Source: an uncultured Clostridia bacterium | Lineage (GTDB): Bacteria; Bacillota; Clostridia; TANB77; CAG-508 | Assembly: GCA_934167175.1 (NCBI GenBank) | Contig: CAKPKF010000002.1 | Location: 56,050 to 120,049, forward strand | Direction of reading: 5' to 3' | Length of the DNA stretch: 64,000 nucleotides | Part shown: one piece after another, positions 29,460 to 41,034 of the stretch | Layout: the number at the start of each line of letters is the position of its first letter | Position numbering within the stretch: the stretch's first letter is position 1 | The notes under the pieces: model-generated | Seen by the model: only the letters and a program-made list of their open reading frames with translations | Told to the model about the DNA's origin: nothing | The model's database searches: none | Program-made: the position numbers and the translations under genes

Positions 29460-31037
29460 ATGGAAACAGAGAAATTTTTGTCTAAGTTAGGTGGAAAAGA
29501 TTATAATAATGAATTAGAAAAAATATTAGAAACCAAAGATTTTTCTGAAGATGCAAAAAATTTATTACTTAGTATGTTATATAAAATTGAAAATGCTTAT
29601 AATGATTATAGTCAAACTAAAAAAGAAGTTGAAAATAAAAATTCTTTTATAGAAAATATTTTGGAAATTATTAAATATGAATGCAAAACATTGATTTTGA
29701 TAAAACCATTATCGGATGAAAGTAAAGAGTTAGAAAAAGAAAAGGTTGAGTTCTTAGTTGATATACCTAATCATACAATAAAGTCATATCCAAATGACAA
29801 AAAAATATTGTGTGCATTATATGAACTAGATAACAAACAAATTTATGTTGATGAAAAGTACTATCTAATTAGAAATTCAATTTCAGAATTGATTAATAAA
29901 GGAAAGAACATAAATAGTGTAGAGGTAATAAGAGATTTCAATGGATGGTCTTGGAGTACTCAAGTAGAAGAAATAAAATCTACAGATTGCAATATAATTT
30001 TTCAAAATATGATTATGCTATTGGGCTATAGTATATTAAATGATTGGATCAATACAAACGAAGTTAAGGATTATATAAAAATATTAGAAGAAACAATGAT
30101 AGAAAAATATGGCAATAAAAATGCTATGGAATTCTTAAATTTAATATACAAAGTATCTATTATTATATGTGTAAATTCGAACAAAAGAGAAAAAGCGAGG
30201 TTACTTGAAGAAAAAAATAATATACAAGAAGAATTAAATAATATGACAGATATGACAAAATTTATTACCGATATTACAAATGATAAAAAGATGGCTAATA
30301 AAAGAATAAAAGAAATTGACACAATATTACATGATAAAAAACTATTGTTAAGTGAATTTGAAAAAAGAAACGAAAAATTATCAGAATACAAAAAAATTTT
30401 TAGTTTAACACATTTAGAGGAAATATTGGGAAGAGAGAGAAAAAAAGCATTAAGAGAAATAGAAGAAGCAAACAAACTACTAGACCCACAAATATATATA
30501 ACAAGAAAGAATTCTTTAGAAAAAGATTTGAAGTTACTAAAAGGAATAAAATTAGAAGAAGGATCAAAAACAGATACATCCAAAATTATTATAAGAATAC
30601 AAAAAGTTTTCCTTAGATGTTTTGAACAAAATATACAAAGAATCGAAACAAAAAAAGAAGTGATAGATTATGTTTATAATTTAAGATATTATAATTTAAT
30701 TCCATATAAAAAGAATATGTGTATAAAACAGTTGGAAGAATTAGCTGAAAATATAGAAAAAATTGAAAGAGAGTTAATTGAAAAAGCAATAGAGTATAAA
30801 ATTATTAACAAACTTTCAGATAATTTTGAGATAAATTTTTTAATAGTAAAGAACATTTTTGATACTAGAATTTTGAAATTAGAAAATATTAATATAGAAT
30901 TAAAAAAAGACAATGAACAAGAAATATTGAATATCTATGATGATAAAATATTAGAGAATACTATAAAATTGGAAAGAGTTAGCAACTTGAAACAATTTGG
31001 TATAAAATATAATAAAAAAATGAAAGTATTTGGGTAA
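29460..31037 (+). CDS. Hypothetical coiled-coil protein, 525 residues
   Basis: The N-terminal 60 residues are short helices, followed by a mixed region with many hydrophobics (FLVDIPNHTIKSYP, CALYELDNKQIYVDEKYYLI, IRDFNGWSWSTQ). Residues about 240-345 form a long coiled coil. The C-terminal part is helical and holds several Ile/Leu-rich helices. There is no signal peptide or membrane span. I recognise no family. It follows ftsK by 21 bases and ends just upstream of the beta-CASP gene, so it probably shares their transcript. Confidence 0.7.
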   Translation: METEKFLSKLGGKDYNNELEKILETKDFSEDAKNLLLSMLYKIENAYNDYSQTKKEVENKNSFIENILEIIKYECKTLILIKPLSDESKELEKEKVEFLVDIPNHTIKSYPNDKKILCALYELDNKQIYVDEKYYLIRNSISELINKGKNINSVEVIRDFNGWSWSTQVEEIKSTDCNIIFQNMIMLLGYSILNDWINTNEVKDYIKILEETMIEKYGNKNAMEFLNLIYKVSIIICVNSNKREKARLLEEKNNIQEELNNMTDMTKFITDITNDKKMANKRIKEIDTILHDKKLLLSEFEKRNEKLSEYKKIFSLTHLEEILGRERKKALREIEEANKLLDPQIYITRKNSLEKDLKLLKGIKLEEGSKTDTSKIIIRIQKVFLRCFEQNIQRIETKKEVIDYVYNLRYYNLIPYKKNMCIKQLEELAENIEKIERELIEKAIEYKIINKLSDNFEINFLIVKNIFDTRILKLENINIELKKDNEQEILNIYDDKILENTIKLERVSNLKQFGIKYNKKMKVFG

Positions 31038-31076
31038 ATTTAACAAAATACAAACAGAGAGGAAGGTTTTATTAGT

Positions 31077-32723
31077 ATGAAAGTTACATTTTTAGGTGCT
31101 ACAAAGACTGTAACAGGGTCTAACTTTTTAGTAGAAGGTGCAGGAAAAAAATTCTTAGTTGATTGTGGAATGTATCAGGGAAAGTCACAAGATATTAGAG
31201 AAAATGAAGATGAATTTTTATTTAATGTAGATGAAATAGATTTTATGCTACTTACACATGCTCATATAGATCATTCAGGAAGAATACCTAAATTATATAA
31301 TGAAGGATATAGAAATCCTATAATAACAACAAGAGCTACTTGTGATTTGTGTGCATTGATGTTACCAGATAGTGGACATATACAAGAAATGGAAATAGAG
31401 TGGAAAAACAAAAAAAGACAAAGACAAGGGAAAAAAGAACTACCACCACTATATACAGCACAAGAAGCTGCTAAATCATTAACAATATTTCAAGGGGTTA
31501 AGTATGACGAAATAATAGAAGTAGCTGATAATATAAAAGTTAGATTTAATGATGCAGGACATATGTTAGGATCTAGTATAATAGAAGTATGGATAACAGA
31601 AAATGGAGAAACAAAAAAAATAGTATTTTCTGGTGATATTGGAAATAATGATATACCATTACTAGATTCACCAACTATGATAGAAGACACTGATTTTCTT
31701 GTTATGGAATCAACTTATGGTAGTAGATTGCATATGAAAAATAACCAAAAAGCAGAAATGTTCTTAGATATTGTAGCAGAAACATTAGAAAAAGGTGGAA
31801 ATGTTGTAATCCCTTCATTTGCTGTTGGTAGAACACAGGAAATTTTATATGAACTAAACAAAATAAAAGATAGAAAACATGATGAAACATTTAATGAAAA
31901 ATATGACAAATTAATGCATACACCAGTGTTTGTAGATAGCCCTTTGGCAATATCAGCTACAGAAGTGTTTAAGGAAAATATGGATTTGTTTGATGATGAA
32001 ATAAAACAGGAAATAGAAAGAGGAGATAATCCATTAGAATTTCCAGGGCTACAATTTACAGTAACAGCAGAAGAATCTAAAGCTCTAAATGAAAATACAA
32101 CTCAATCTATAATAATATCTGCCAGTGGAATGTGTGAAGTAGGAAGAATAAAACATCATTTAAAACATAATATATGGGATCCCAAAAATACTATTTTATT
32201 TGTCGGATATCAAGCACCAGGAACACTAGGAGAGAAAATAGTACATGGAGCAAAGGTAGTAAAAATATTTGGTGAAGAAATTGCTGTTAATGCAAGAATA
32301 GAATATATAGAAGGATATTCAGGACATGCAGATCAAGAATGGTTATTAAATTTTGTATATTCATTTATAAAAAAACCAAAACATATTTTCTTAGTTCATG
32401 GTGAACCAGAATCACAAGAAGTCTTAAAAGGGAAAATTCTAGAAAATACAAAAATACCTGTAACAATTCCAAGTTTTGGAGAAAAATATGAATTAGATGA
32501 AGATGTAAAATTAATTCAACAATTAGAAGTAGAAGAGAAAAACAAAAATGCTAGAAATGAAATTATTGCAAGAATGAGGAAACTAAGAGAAGAAATAAAT
32601 GACATGGAGGAAATAATCAAAGGGGAAATATTAGACGGTGATGCAACAGATGAAGATATAGTAAAATTAAACTTAAGAATAAACCAACTAGAAGAACAAA
32701 TTGTGAAAATTATAGAAGGTTAG
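31077..32723 (+). CDS. Beta-CASP metallo-beta-lactamase nuclease
   Basis: The 548-residue product has the metallo-beta-lactamase zinc motif HAHIDHSGR, a distal GDIG, the ESTYG motif, and the beta-CASP region with a distinct SASGMCEVGRIKHHL. The C-terminal YSGHADQEW and VHGEPESQ complete the site. The last 70 residues form a coiled coil. Such CPSF73-like enzymes process or degrade RNA. They differ from RNase J, which has a longer C-terminal domain. GGAAGG lies upstream of ATG 31077. It is followed closely by the GH15 gene, though the two functions do not obviously connect. Confidence 0.88.
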   Translation: MKVTFLGATKTVTGSNFLVEGAGKKFLVDCGMYQGKSQDIRENEDEFLFNVDEIDFMLLTHAHIDHSGRIPKLYNEGYRNPIITTRATCDLCALMLPDSGHIQEMEIEWKNKKRQRQGKKELPPLYTAQEAAKSLTIFQGVKYDEIIEVADNIKVRFNDAGHMLGSSIIEVWITENGETKKIVFSGDIGNNDIPLLDSPTMIEDTDFLVMESTYGSRLHMKNNQKAEMFLDIVAETLEKGGNVVIPSFAVGRTQEILYELNKIKDRKHDETFNEKYDKLMHTPVFVDSPLAISATEVFKENMDLFDDEIKQEIERGDNPLEFPGLQFTVTAEESKALNENTTQSIIISASGMCEVGRIKHHLKHNIWDPKNTILFVGYQAPGTLGEKIVHGAKVVKIFGEEIAVNARIEYIEGYSGHADQEWLLNFVYSFIKKPKHIFLVHGEPESQEVLKGKILENTKIPVTIPSFGEKYELDEDVKLIQQLEVEEKNKNARNEIIARMRKLREEINDMEEIIKGEILDGDATDEDIVKLNLRINQLEEQIVKIIEG

Positions 32724-32737
32724 GGAGAGATAAACAA

Positions 32738-34621
32738 ATGAGAAATAAATATTTTAATGATGCAATAATAGGAAATAGAGATATTATTGCTAGTTATACA
32801 AAAACTGGAGAACTTTTAAGATTTTATTATCCATCAAAAGATAATAAACAATTTATAGATTTCTTTTATACAGGAATAAAAATAAACGATTCATCAATAA
32901 TATATACACATGACGATGTAAACAATTTGTATGAACAAGAATATATAGAAAACACTAATATACTTCAAACAAAAATCACAAATACGTATTTTAAATTAGA
33001 AGTAGTACAAGTAGACTGCATACCAGTAGATAACAATATAATAATAAAGAGATATAAATTTAAAAATAACAATTCCATAAATTTAGACGTTAGATTTCTA
33101 GTATATTCTAAATTAATATCAGATGAAAACAACCAAGTAAGTGGATATAAAATAAAAAATGGATTAATGCAGTATAACCATGATTACAGTGTAGCTATAT
33201 TCTCAAAGTATACAAAATTATTGAGTTATCAAATAAATAATTCAAAGGAATCAATAGATACAGGAGTAATTGGCGGAAAAGATTATATAGGAATGTCGCC
33301 AGACTCTAGTATTAGTTATCATGTAGGAGAATTAAAACCTGGTGAAGAAGAATTTATAGATATATGCATATATGTTAATGATAATAAAGAAATAAAAAAT
33401 ATAACTGATATAGAAAAACATGTTAGTAAAGTGCAAAAAATATCAATAGAAAAAGAAATACTAAATACTAAAAATTATTGGGAGAAATTTGTAAAAACTC
33501 ATGATAAATTATCTGATAAAATTGCTAATATGGAAAATTGGGAGAAGATATATAAAATATATATAAGAACTATATTATTATTTCCGTTATTAACTAATAA
33601 AGAAACAGGTGGAATAATCGCTGCTGTTGAGATAGATGAAAATAGAAATAAAAGTGGTGGATATGCATATTGTTGGACAAGAGATGCAGTATTTATAACT
33701 AAAGCATTAGATATTTTAGGTATGCAAAAAGAAACAGAAAAATTTTATAAAAAGTTTTGTCAAATGACTCAATCAGATAATGGAATGTGGGAACAAAGAT
33801 TCTTTACAGATGGTGCATTAGCTCCATGCTGGGGTTACCAAATAGATGAAACAGCAAGTGTTGTATATGGAGTGTATTCGCATTATGAAAAATTTAAAAA
33901 CACAAAATTTTTAAAAGAAAATTTAGAAATGTGTAAAAAGGCAGTATCATTTTTAAAAATATATGTGGATGACATCATAGAAAATAAAAATGAAATGAAA
34001 CCTAGTTATGATTTATGGGAAATGCATGAAGGTGTTAGTACATATTCATTAGTAAGTATATATGCAGCATTTGATAGAATGATAAAAATATATGATGAAC
34101 TAGAAAAAAGTAATCAAATAAAAAAATTAGATGTAACCGTAGTGAAAAAACAAGAACAGCTAGAAGAATATAAAACAAAAATAAAAAAATTTATGCTAGA
34201 AAAACTTGTAGATAATAACAATTTAGTAAGAAATCTAGAAGATAGAAAAATGGATATAAGTTTATTAGGAACTATAATACCATTTGAAATGTTTGATTAT
34301 AATGAAAAACTTATAATGAATACAATTGAAAAAATAAATCTAACATTGAGGACATATACTGGTGGGTATATGAGATTTGAAAATGACAATTATATGGATG
34401 GAAAACCATGGCATATAGCAACTTTGTGGATGGCACTATATTACAAAGCAATAGGTGATGAGGAAAATGCTAAAAAATGTTTTGAATTTGTAATAAATAC
34501 ATCTAATAAACATGGTCTATTACCAGAACAAGTTAATAATGACACTATGCAACCTGCATGGGTAATAGGATTAGGATGGTCACATGCAATGTTTGTTTTA
34601 TACTTAAGTATGTTAGATTAA
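32738..34621 (+). CDS. Glycoside hydrolase family 15 protein
   Basis: The 627-residue product has an N-terminal beta-sandwich (about 1-250) and an (alpha/alpha)6 barrel. The motif YDLWEMHEG holds a likely acid Glu near residue 428. A second Glu near 597 sits in LLPEQVN before PAWVIGLGWSHAMF, as in GH15 glucoamylases and glucodextranases. There is no signal peptide, so it probably acts on intracellular alpha-glucans such as glycogen or trehalose. The substrate cannot be assigned. It begins 14 bases after the beta-CASP gene, with GGGAGAG as ribosome site. Confidence 0.88.
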   Translation: MRNKYFNDAIIGNRDIIASYTKTGELLRFYYPSKDNKQFIDFFYTGIKINDSSIIYTHDDVNNLYEQEYIENTNILQTKITNTYFKLEVVQVDCIPVDNNIIIKRYKFKNNNSINLDVRFLVYSKLISDENNQVSGYKIKNGLMQYNHDYSVAIFSKYTKLLSYQINNSKESIDTGVIGGKDYIGMSPDSSISYHVGELKPGEEEFIDICIYVNDNKEIKNITDIEKHVSKVQKISIEKEILNTKNYWEKFVKTHDKLSDKIANMENWEKIYKIYIRTILLFPLLTNKETGGIIAAVEIDENRNKSGGYAYCWTRDAVFITKALDILGMQKETEKFYKKFCQMTQSDNGMWEQRFFTDGALAPCWGYQIDETASVVYGVYSHYEKFKNTKFLKENLEMCKKAVSFLKIYVDDIIENKNEMKPSYDLWEMHEGVSTYSLVSIYAAFDRMIKIYDELEKSNQIKKLDVTVVKKQEQLEEYKTKIKKFMLEKLVDNNNLVRNLEDRKMDISLLGTIIPFEMFDYNEKLIMNTIEKINLTLRTYTGGYMRFENDNYMDGKPWHIATLWMALYYKAIGDEENAKKCFEFVINTSNKHGLLPEQVNNDTMQPAWVIGLGWSHAMFVLYLSMLD

Positions 34622-34629
34622 TTTACAAG

Positions 34630-34658
34630 TTGACAAAAAATGTAAAATTAGATATAAT
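34630..34658 (+). promoter_or_regulatory. Promoter with consensus boxes
   Basis: TTGACA (34630-34635), a 17-base spacer and TATAAT (34653-34658). Leader of about 120 bases before ATG 34785. Confidence 0.8.
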
Positions 34659-34784
34659 ATAATCAGTGAATACTTTGAAAAATAAGTTCTTTATAAAGAG
34701 CTTCATAATTATCTGATAAAAAACAAGAGGAATGCCAAAGAGGATGGAACGAACGTCTTTTAAAGAGTAGTAGGGGAGAACAAG

Positions 34785-35309
34785 ATGAACAGAACTATAG
34801 TATTTTTAAACCAAAACATAAGTAAGGAAGAAACAGAAATAAATGACGTAAAAATTTCATACGATATGAAAAGTAGATATTTTGTTGTTTATTGCAATGA
34901 TGTACCTGTTTTTGTAAAGGAAGTAGAAAAATATACAACATGGAAAATAAGTTACAAAAAACCAGAGATACCATGTGTAGAACAAATTATAATTCCTGAA
35001 AGAAAAAATGAACTACTTTTAGAATTTTTAGGTGTTACTAGAGGTTTTAGAAGTGGAAAAATCTCAAGTTATAATAATATTGAAAAGAAATATTATATAA
35101 AAAAATATATTATAAACGAGAGTGTTTGTAAAGTTTTCAGTCTAACATCTGGAAAAAAGATAGGATATTGTTCTAGAAGTGTAAACAATGATGAGTTTAT
35201 AGAAATCATAAATGCACAAGATGTGGTTTATCCACGAACAGTAATAAAACAAATTCTAAAAGGTTTTGGTTTTAGCTATCAAGAATTAAAACGTATTAGA
35301 GTCAGATAA
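34785..35309 (+). CDS. Hypothetical 174-residue protein
   Basis: A mixed alpha/beta protein without membrane segments, rich in Tyr, Lys and Ile. The start is ATG 34785 behind GGGGAGAA. It has three arginine-containing spans (TRGFRSGKISS, CSRSVNN, PRTVIKQILKGFGFSY) that may form a basic surface, suggesting but not proving nucleic-acid binding. I do not recognise the family. It has its own promoter and terminator. Confidence 0.7.
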   Translation: MNRTIVFLNQNISKEETEINDVKISYDMKSRYFVVYCNDVPVFVKEVEKYTTWKISYKKPEIPCVEQIIIPERKNELLLEFLGVTRGFRSGKISSYNNIEKKYYIKKYIINESVCKVFSLTSGKKIGYCSRSVNNDEFIEIINAQDVVYPRTVIKQILKGFGFSYQELKRIRVR

Positions 35310-35314
35310 CAAAG

Positions 35315-35360
35315 ATTTAAGCAGAGTACATAAAATTGTGACTCTGCTTAAATTTTTGTT
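35315..35360 (+). terminator. Terminator
   Basis: Perfect 13-base arms ATTTAAGCAGAGT and ACTCTGCTTAAAT are followed by TTTTGTT. Confidence 0.88.
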
Positions 35361-35463
35361 ATGCTAAAGTAGTGTATAATCAAAGAAATTTGTGTTTAAA
35401 ATATTTTTTTTTATAAAATTATTTGATATAATTCAAAAAGAATATAGGAAAGAGGAATTTGGT

Positions 35464-38400
35464 ATGGCAAGTGTTAAATGGACTAGAGAGCAGTTACAAG
35501 CAATAAATGAAAAAGGAAATAATATATTAGTTGCTGCTGCAGCGCGGAAGTGGAAAAACAGCAGTGCTAGTTGAAAGAATTATCAATAAAGTAATAAATG
35601 AAAAAATAGATATAGATAAAATACTAGTTGTGACATTTACAAATGCGGCTGCAAGTGAAATGAGAGAAAGAATTTTAGAAGCTATATATAAAAAATTAGA
35701 AGAAAATCCAGATAATTATGATTTACAGAGACAAATTACATTACTTAACAAATCTAATATTTGTACAATACATTCATTCTGTTTGGACGTAATAAAAAAC
35801 AATTTTTATGAAATAGAAATATCTCCAAACTTTAGGATTGGAGATGATGCAGAAATAGAATTATTAAAACAAGAAGTTCTAGAAGATCTATTTGAAGCTA
35901 AATATATGGAAAATGATAAAGATTTCTTGAAATTAATAGATGTATATACTGGATATAGAGGAGATGAACCACTAAAAGAGTTAATTTTAAGCATATATAA
36001 ATACATTCAAAGTAGTCCATTTCCAGAAGAGTGGTTAAATGAAAAAATTGAGACATTCAATCTAAAGAATTTTTTACAAAAAGATTTTTCAGAAACATCA
36101 TGGGGGAAAATACTGTTAAATACATTGAAAGATGAAGTTGAAGATTGTATTATAGGACTTAAAAGTATAAAAAAAGACTTGGATAAAACTATGGAACTAG
36201 ATAAATATTCTAGAGTTATATCTAGTGATATAGAACAATTAGAAGAAATAATCCAATGTAATTTTTCTTGGAATTTAAGTTTTGAAAAATGCCAAAACAT
36301 GTCTTTTGCAAAGTGGCCATCAGATAGAAAAATAGTTTCAGAGATAAAAGACAAAGCAAAAGATAGCAGGGATAAATTAAAGAAAAAATTTAATTCAGTA
36401 AAAGATAAATTTATGTTATATGATTCAGAACAAGCAAACCAAGACATTTATGAAATGTATGAAATATTAATATTACTAAAAAATATAATATTAGAATTTA
36501 CAGATAAATTTTTACAGAAAAAATTAGAAAAAAATTTAATAGACTTTAATGATATAGAACATTTTGCATTAAAAATATTAGTTACGAAAGATGAAAATGG
36601 AAAATATATTCCAACAGAAGCTGCAAAAAAATACAAAGAAAAATTTAAAGAAATAGCAATTGATGAATATCAAGATAGTAACTTAGTTCAAGAATATATA
36701 TTAACAACAGTTTCTAAGGGAGACAATATTTTTATGGTTGGGGATGTAAAACAAAGCATATATAAATTTAGGCAAGCAAGACCAGAATTATTTCTTGAAA
36801 AGTATGAAAATTACAAATTGAAGGATAATCAAAAAGATGGAGATAATTTAAAAATACAATTGTTTAAAAATTTTAGAAGCAGAAAAAATATATTAGACAT
36901 AACAAATTTAGTTTTTGAAAATATAATGAGCAAAAAATTAGGTGACATAGATTATAATGAAGTAGAGTATTTGAATTTAGGCGCAGACTACAAAGAGCCA
37001 GAAGAAAAATCTAATATAGGAGGAATTGCTGAACTAAATATAATAGACTTAAAAGAAGAAAAAACAGATGATGAAGATGTAGATGAAAATGAAAAGCAAG
37101 AAGAAATAATAGAAAAAACAGTTATAGAAGCAAAATTTGTGGCTAAAAAAATAAAAAGTTTACTAGAAAATGAAAATTATAAAGTATATGACAAAAAAAA
37201 CGGATATAGAAACATAACATATAAAGATATAGTTGTATTACTAAGAGCTACAAGTGAAGTTGCACCAATATATGAAAAAGAGATAATGGCGTTAGACTTG
37301 CCTGTGTTTAGTGACACATCTACACAATATTTAGAGTCCATAGAGATTCAGACAATAATGAGTTTATTAAAAGTAATTGATAATCCAATGCAAGATATTC
37401 CATTGGTTACAGTACTTAGATCAATTATTGGCGGATTTTCCGATAACGAATTAGTTGAAATAAGATTAAAAGAGAAAAATACATCTTTTTATGAATCAAT
37501 GATTAAGGCTAAAGAAAATGTTGATGATGAGCTAAAAAACAAAATAGAAAATTTCTTGAATAAAATAAAAAGGTGGAGAAAAAAACAAGAATATTTGCCA
37601 TTAGACGAACTAATATGGAACATATACATAGAAACAGGATATATGAATTATGTTAGTTTAATGCCAAATGGAATTTTGAGACAAGCTAATTTAAAAATGT
37701 TATTTGAAAGAGCAAAGCAATATGAGAATGCCAGTTTTAAGGGCCTATTCAACTTTATATCTTTCATAGATAAATTAAGAGAAAGTAGTGGAGATTTGGG
37801 AGCAGCAAAATTAATTGGGGAAAACGAAAATGTAATTAGGATAATGAGTATACACAAAAGTAAAGGTCTTGAATTTCCAGTTGTATTTTTATGTGGTATG
37901 GGAAAAATGTTTAACATGATGGACTTAAATAACAATATATTGCTTCATCAAGAACTTGGACTTGGTCCAAAATATATAAATTATGAAAGAAAAATTGAAT
38001 ATAATACATTAGCAAAAGAAGCTATAAAAATAAAAGCAAAACAGGAAACAATATCAGAGGAAATGAGAGTACTATATGTTGCTTTAACTCGCAGTAAAGA
38101 AAAATTAATAATGTCAGGAATATCAAAAGATATAGAAAAAGCAATGAAAGAGAAACAGAAATTGTTAGACATGTATAACAACAAGGATAAAATATCATCT
38201 AATATAATTGGAAGATATAAATCATATTTAGATTGGATGCAATTAGTGTATCTTTATAATAAGGAAAAAATAGACAATGTAATGAATTTAAATATATATA
38301 CTAAAAAAGATGCTATAGATAGTGACAAATGCGAAAATCTAGAAATTAAAGAAAGCATATATGAGCAATTAGAAAAAGAAAATATAAGTGAAGAAGAATG

Positions 38401-39106
38401 TAAGTATGTAGAGAAAATGTTAGAGTGGAAATACAAATATCATGTATCTACCAATATCCCAAGTAAAACATCTGTAACAAAAATAAAACAAATGGAAAAA
38501 GAAAGTATTGATACATTAGATGAAATATTGAACAAAAAACCGATATCAATGACAAAAGTGCCAAATTTCTTGAAAGATAAAATAGAGGTTACAAGTGCAC
38601 AAAAAGGTACTCTAATACATATGTGTTTACAAAGGTTAAATGAAAAAGAAGAATATGATATAACAAAAATAAAAGAATTAATAAGTAAAATGGTAGAAAA
38701 AGAACTAATAAGCCAAAAAGAGGCTAATGCAATAGATGTAACTAAAATATTAAAATTTACTAAATCAGAGCTATGGAAGAATTTGAAGAACGCTAAAAAG
38801 GTATATAAAGAAAGGCCATTTTATATAAATATTAATGCAAAAGATATTTATAAAGATGAAAAGCTAAATGAGAAAATACTCGTACAAGGTATCATAGACT
38901 TATACTATATAGATCAAGATGGAAAAATAGTATTAGTAGATTATAAAACAGACTATGTAAAAAGAAATGAAGAACAATTACTAATAGAGAAATATAGAAC
39001 ACAGTTAGAATTGTATAAAAAGGCACTGGAACAGTCAACTAACATGGAAATAAAAGGAGTATATATATATTCAACATGTTTAGAAAAGCTAATAACATTA
39101 CAGTAA
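35464..39106 (+). CDS. addA: Helicase-nuclease AddA, +1 frameshift
   Basis: AddA is the UvrD-like helicase and nuclease subunit of AddAB, which processes double-strand breaks for recombination. ATG 35464 follows AGAGG. The first 27 codons give MASVKWTREQLQAINEKGNN and ILVAAAA. A +1 shift at 35545 then continues with GSGKTAVLVERI. The full product is about 1213 residues, the usual size. Without the shift it would stop at 35574. The Walker A motif AAAGSGKT straddles the site. Later motifs are DEYQDSN (Walker B), VGDVKQSIYKFR, SIHKSKGLEFP, YVALTRS and the nuclease LVDYKTDYV. addB, usually adjacent, is absent. Confidence 0.95.
35545..35548 (+). other. +1 frameshift site CGGA in addA
   Basis: The incoming codons are GCA GCG CGG AAG TGG. 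Omitting the C gives GCA GCG GGA AGT GGA AAA, the first Gly of the P-loop GSGKT. A TGA stop follows nine codons later in the original frame. Confidence 0.92.
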
Positions 39107-39120
39107 AAAATAAAAAAATG

Positions 39121-39149
39121 TTTACAAATTATGTATATAATAGTATAAT
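39121..39149 (+). promoter_or_regulatory. Promoter
   Basis: TTTACA (39121-39126), a 17-base spacer and TATAAT (39144-39149), shortly upstream of ATG 39182. Confidence 0.6.
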
Positions 39150-39181
39150 AATAAATATATTGTTAATAGGAGAGAAGTTAT

Positions 39182-39652
39182 ATGGATAGAATGAAAACTT
39201 TTACAAAATATTTGCTTATGGTAGTAGTGTTTTACTTCTTATCAAATGGACTTATATACCTTGCATTACGTGGTACATATAAACCAATGGAAGTAAATAT
39301 AGCAACTGAATCACCAAAAATTGAAATATCAGAAGCTAGTTCTACATCTATAAATGGTTATGTAAGAGGAGTTGTAAAAAATGAATCTTTAGTTGATATT
39401 GATTATACATATTTAAAAATGGACTTTTATTCAGAAAGAGATGTATACATGGGCAGTAAATATGTTAGATTTGACAATTTAAAATATGGTGAAGATAAAG
39501 AATTTGATATGGGATTTAAATATAAGAATGTAAAAAAATGTACATTAAGTTTCACAAAAGAAGAAGAAAAAATAGAAGAACAAGAATTAATTTCTGAAAA
39601 AGAAGCTAAATGGTTACTTATAATCGGATTAGGAGTTTTATTAGTAATGTAA
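39182..39652 (+). CDS. Membrane protein with FxLYD-like domain
   Basis: The 156-residue product has an N-terminal membrane segment (about 9-30) and a C-terminal one (about 143-156) that ends almost at the stop. The region between is beta-rich, with the pattern SINGYVRGVVKNESLVDIDYTYLKMDFYS. That resembles the extracytoplasmic FxLYD/DUF3426-like fold. Function is unknown. GGAGAG precedes the ATG, and the gene has its own promoter and terminator. Confidence 0.7.
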   Translation: MDRMKTFTKYLLMVVVFYFLSNGLIYLALRGTYKPMEVNIATESPKIEISEASSTSINGYVRGVVKNESLVDIDYTYLKMDFYSERDVYMGSKYVRFDNLKYGEDKEFDMGFKYKNVKKCTLSFTKEEEKIEEQELISEKEAKWLLIIGLGVLLVM

Positions 39653-39666
39653 ATAGTTGATAAATA

Positions 39667-39720
39667 TTGAAAATCATAACTAAAATTTAACAATAGTTAT
39701 GATTTTCAATTTATTTATTT
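39667..39720 (+). terminator. Terminator
   Basis: Perfect 15-base arms TTGAAAATCATAACT and complement are followed by TTTATTTATTT. The rest of the 346-base gap to mreB holds only AT-rich sequence and the mreB promoter. Confidence 0.85.
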
Positions 39721-39897
39721 ATATATTATGAAAGTAATGCTAATTTCTTAATATATAAGTAAGATTGTATACAAAGTTACTAAGCAAAATTGGATATAAC
39801 AACTAGGTGAAAAATTAAGGAAAAACTTAAAAATTGTTATAGTATTAAGAAGTTCTAATTTATTCTTAATAAAAAACAAAAAAAATATAAAAAATGT

Positions 39898-39926
39898 TTG
39901 CTATTTTGAGTATAATGTAATATAAT
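39898..39926 (+). promoter_or_regulatory. Promoter of mreB
   Basis: TTGCTA (39898-39903), a 17-base spacer and TATAAT (39921-39926). Confidence 0.65.
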
Positions 39927-39983
39927 TGTAATGAAAATGTAATAATAAAGTCATGAAAAACATGTAAACATAAATAAATATAG

Positions 39984-41004
<1,021 letters not shown>

Positions 41005-41034
41005 TAATGCACAAAACAAAGGATGCGTGAAAAA

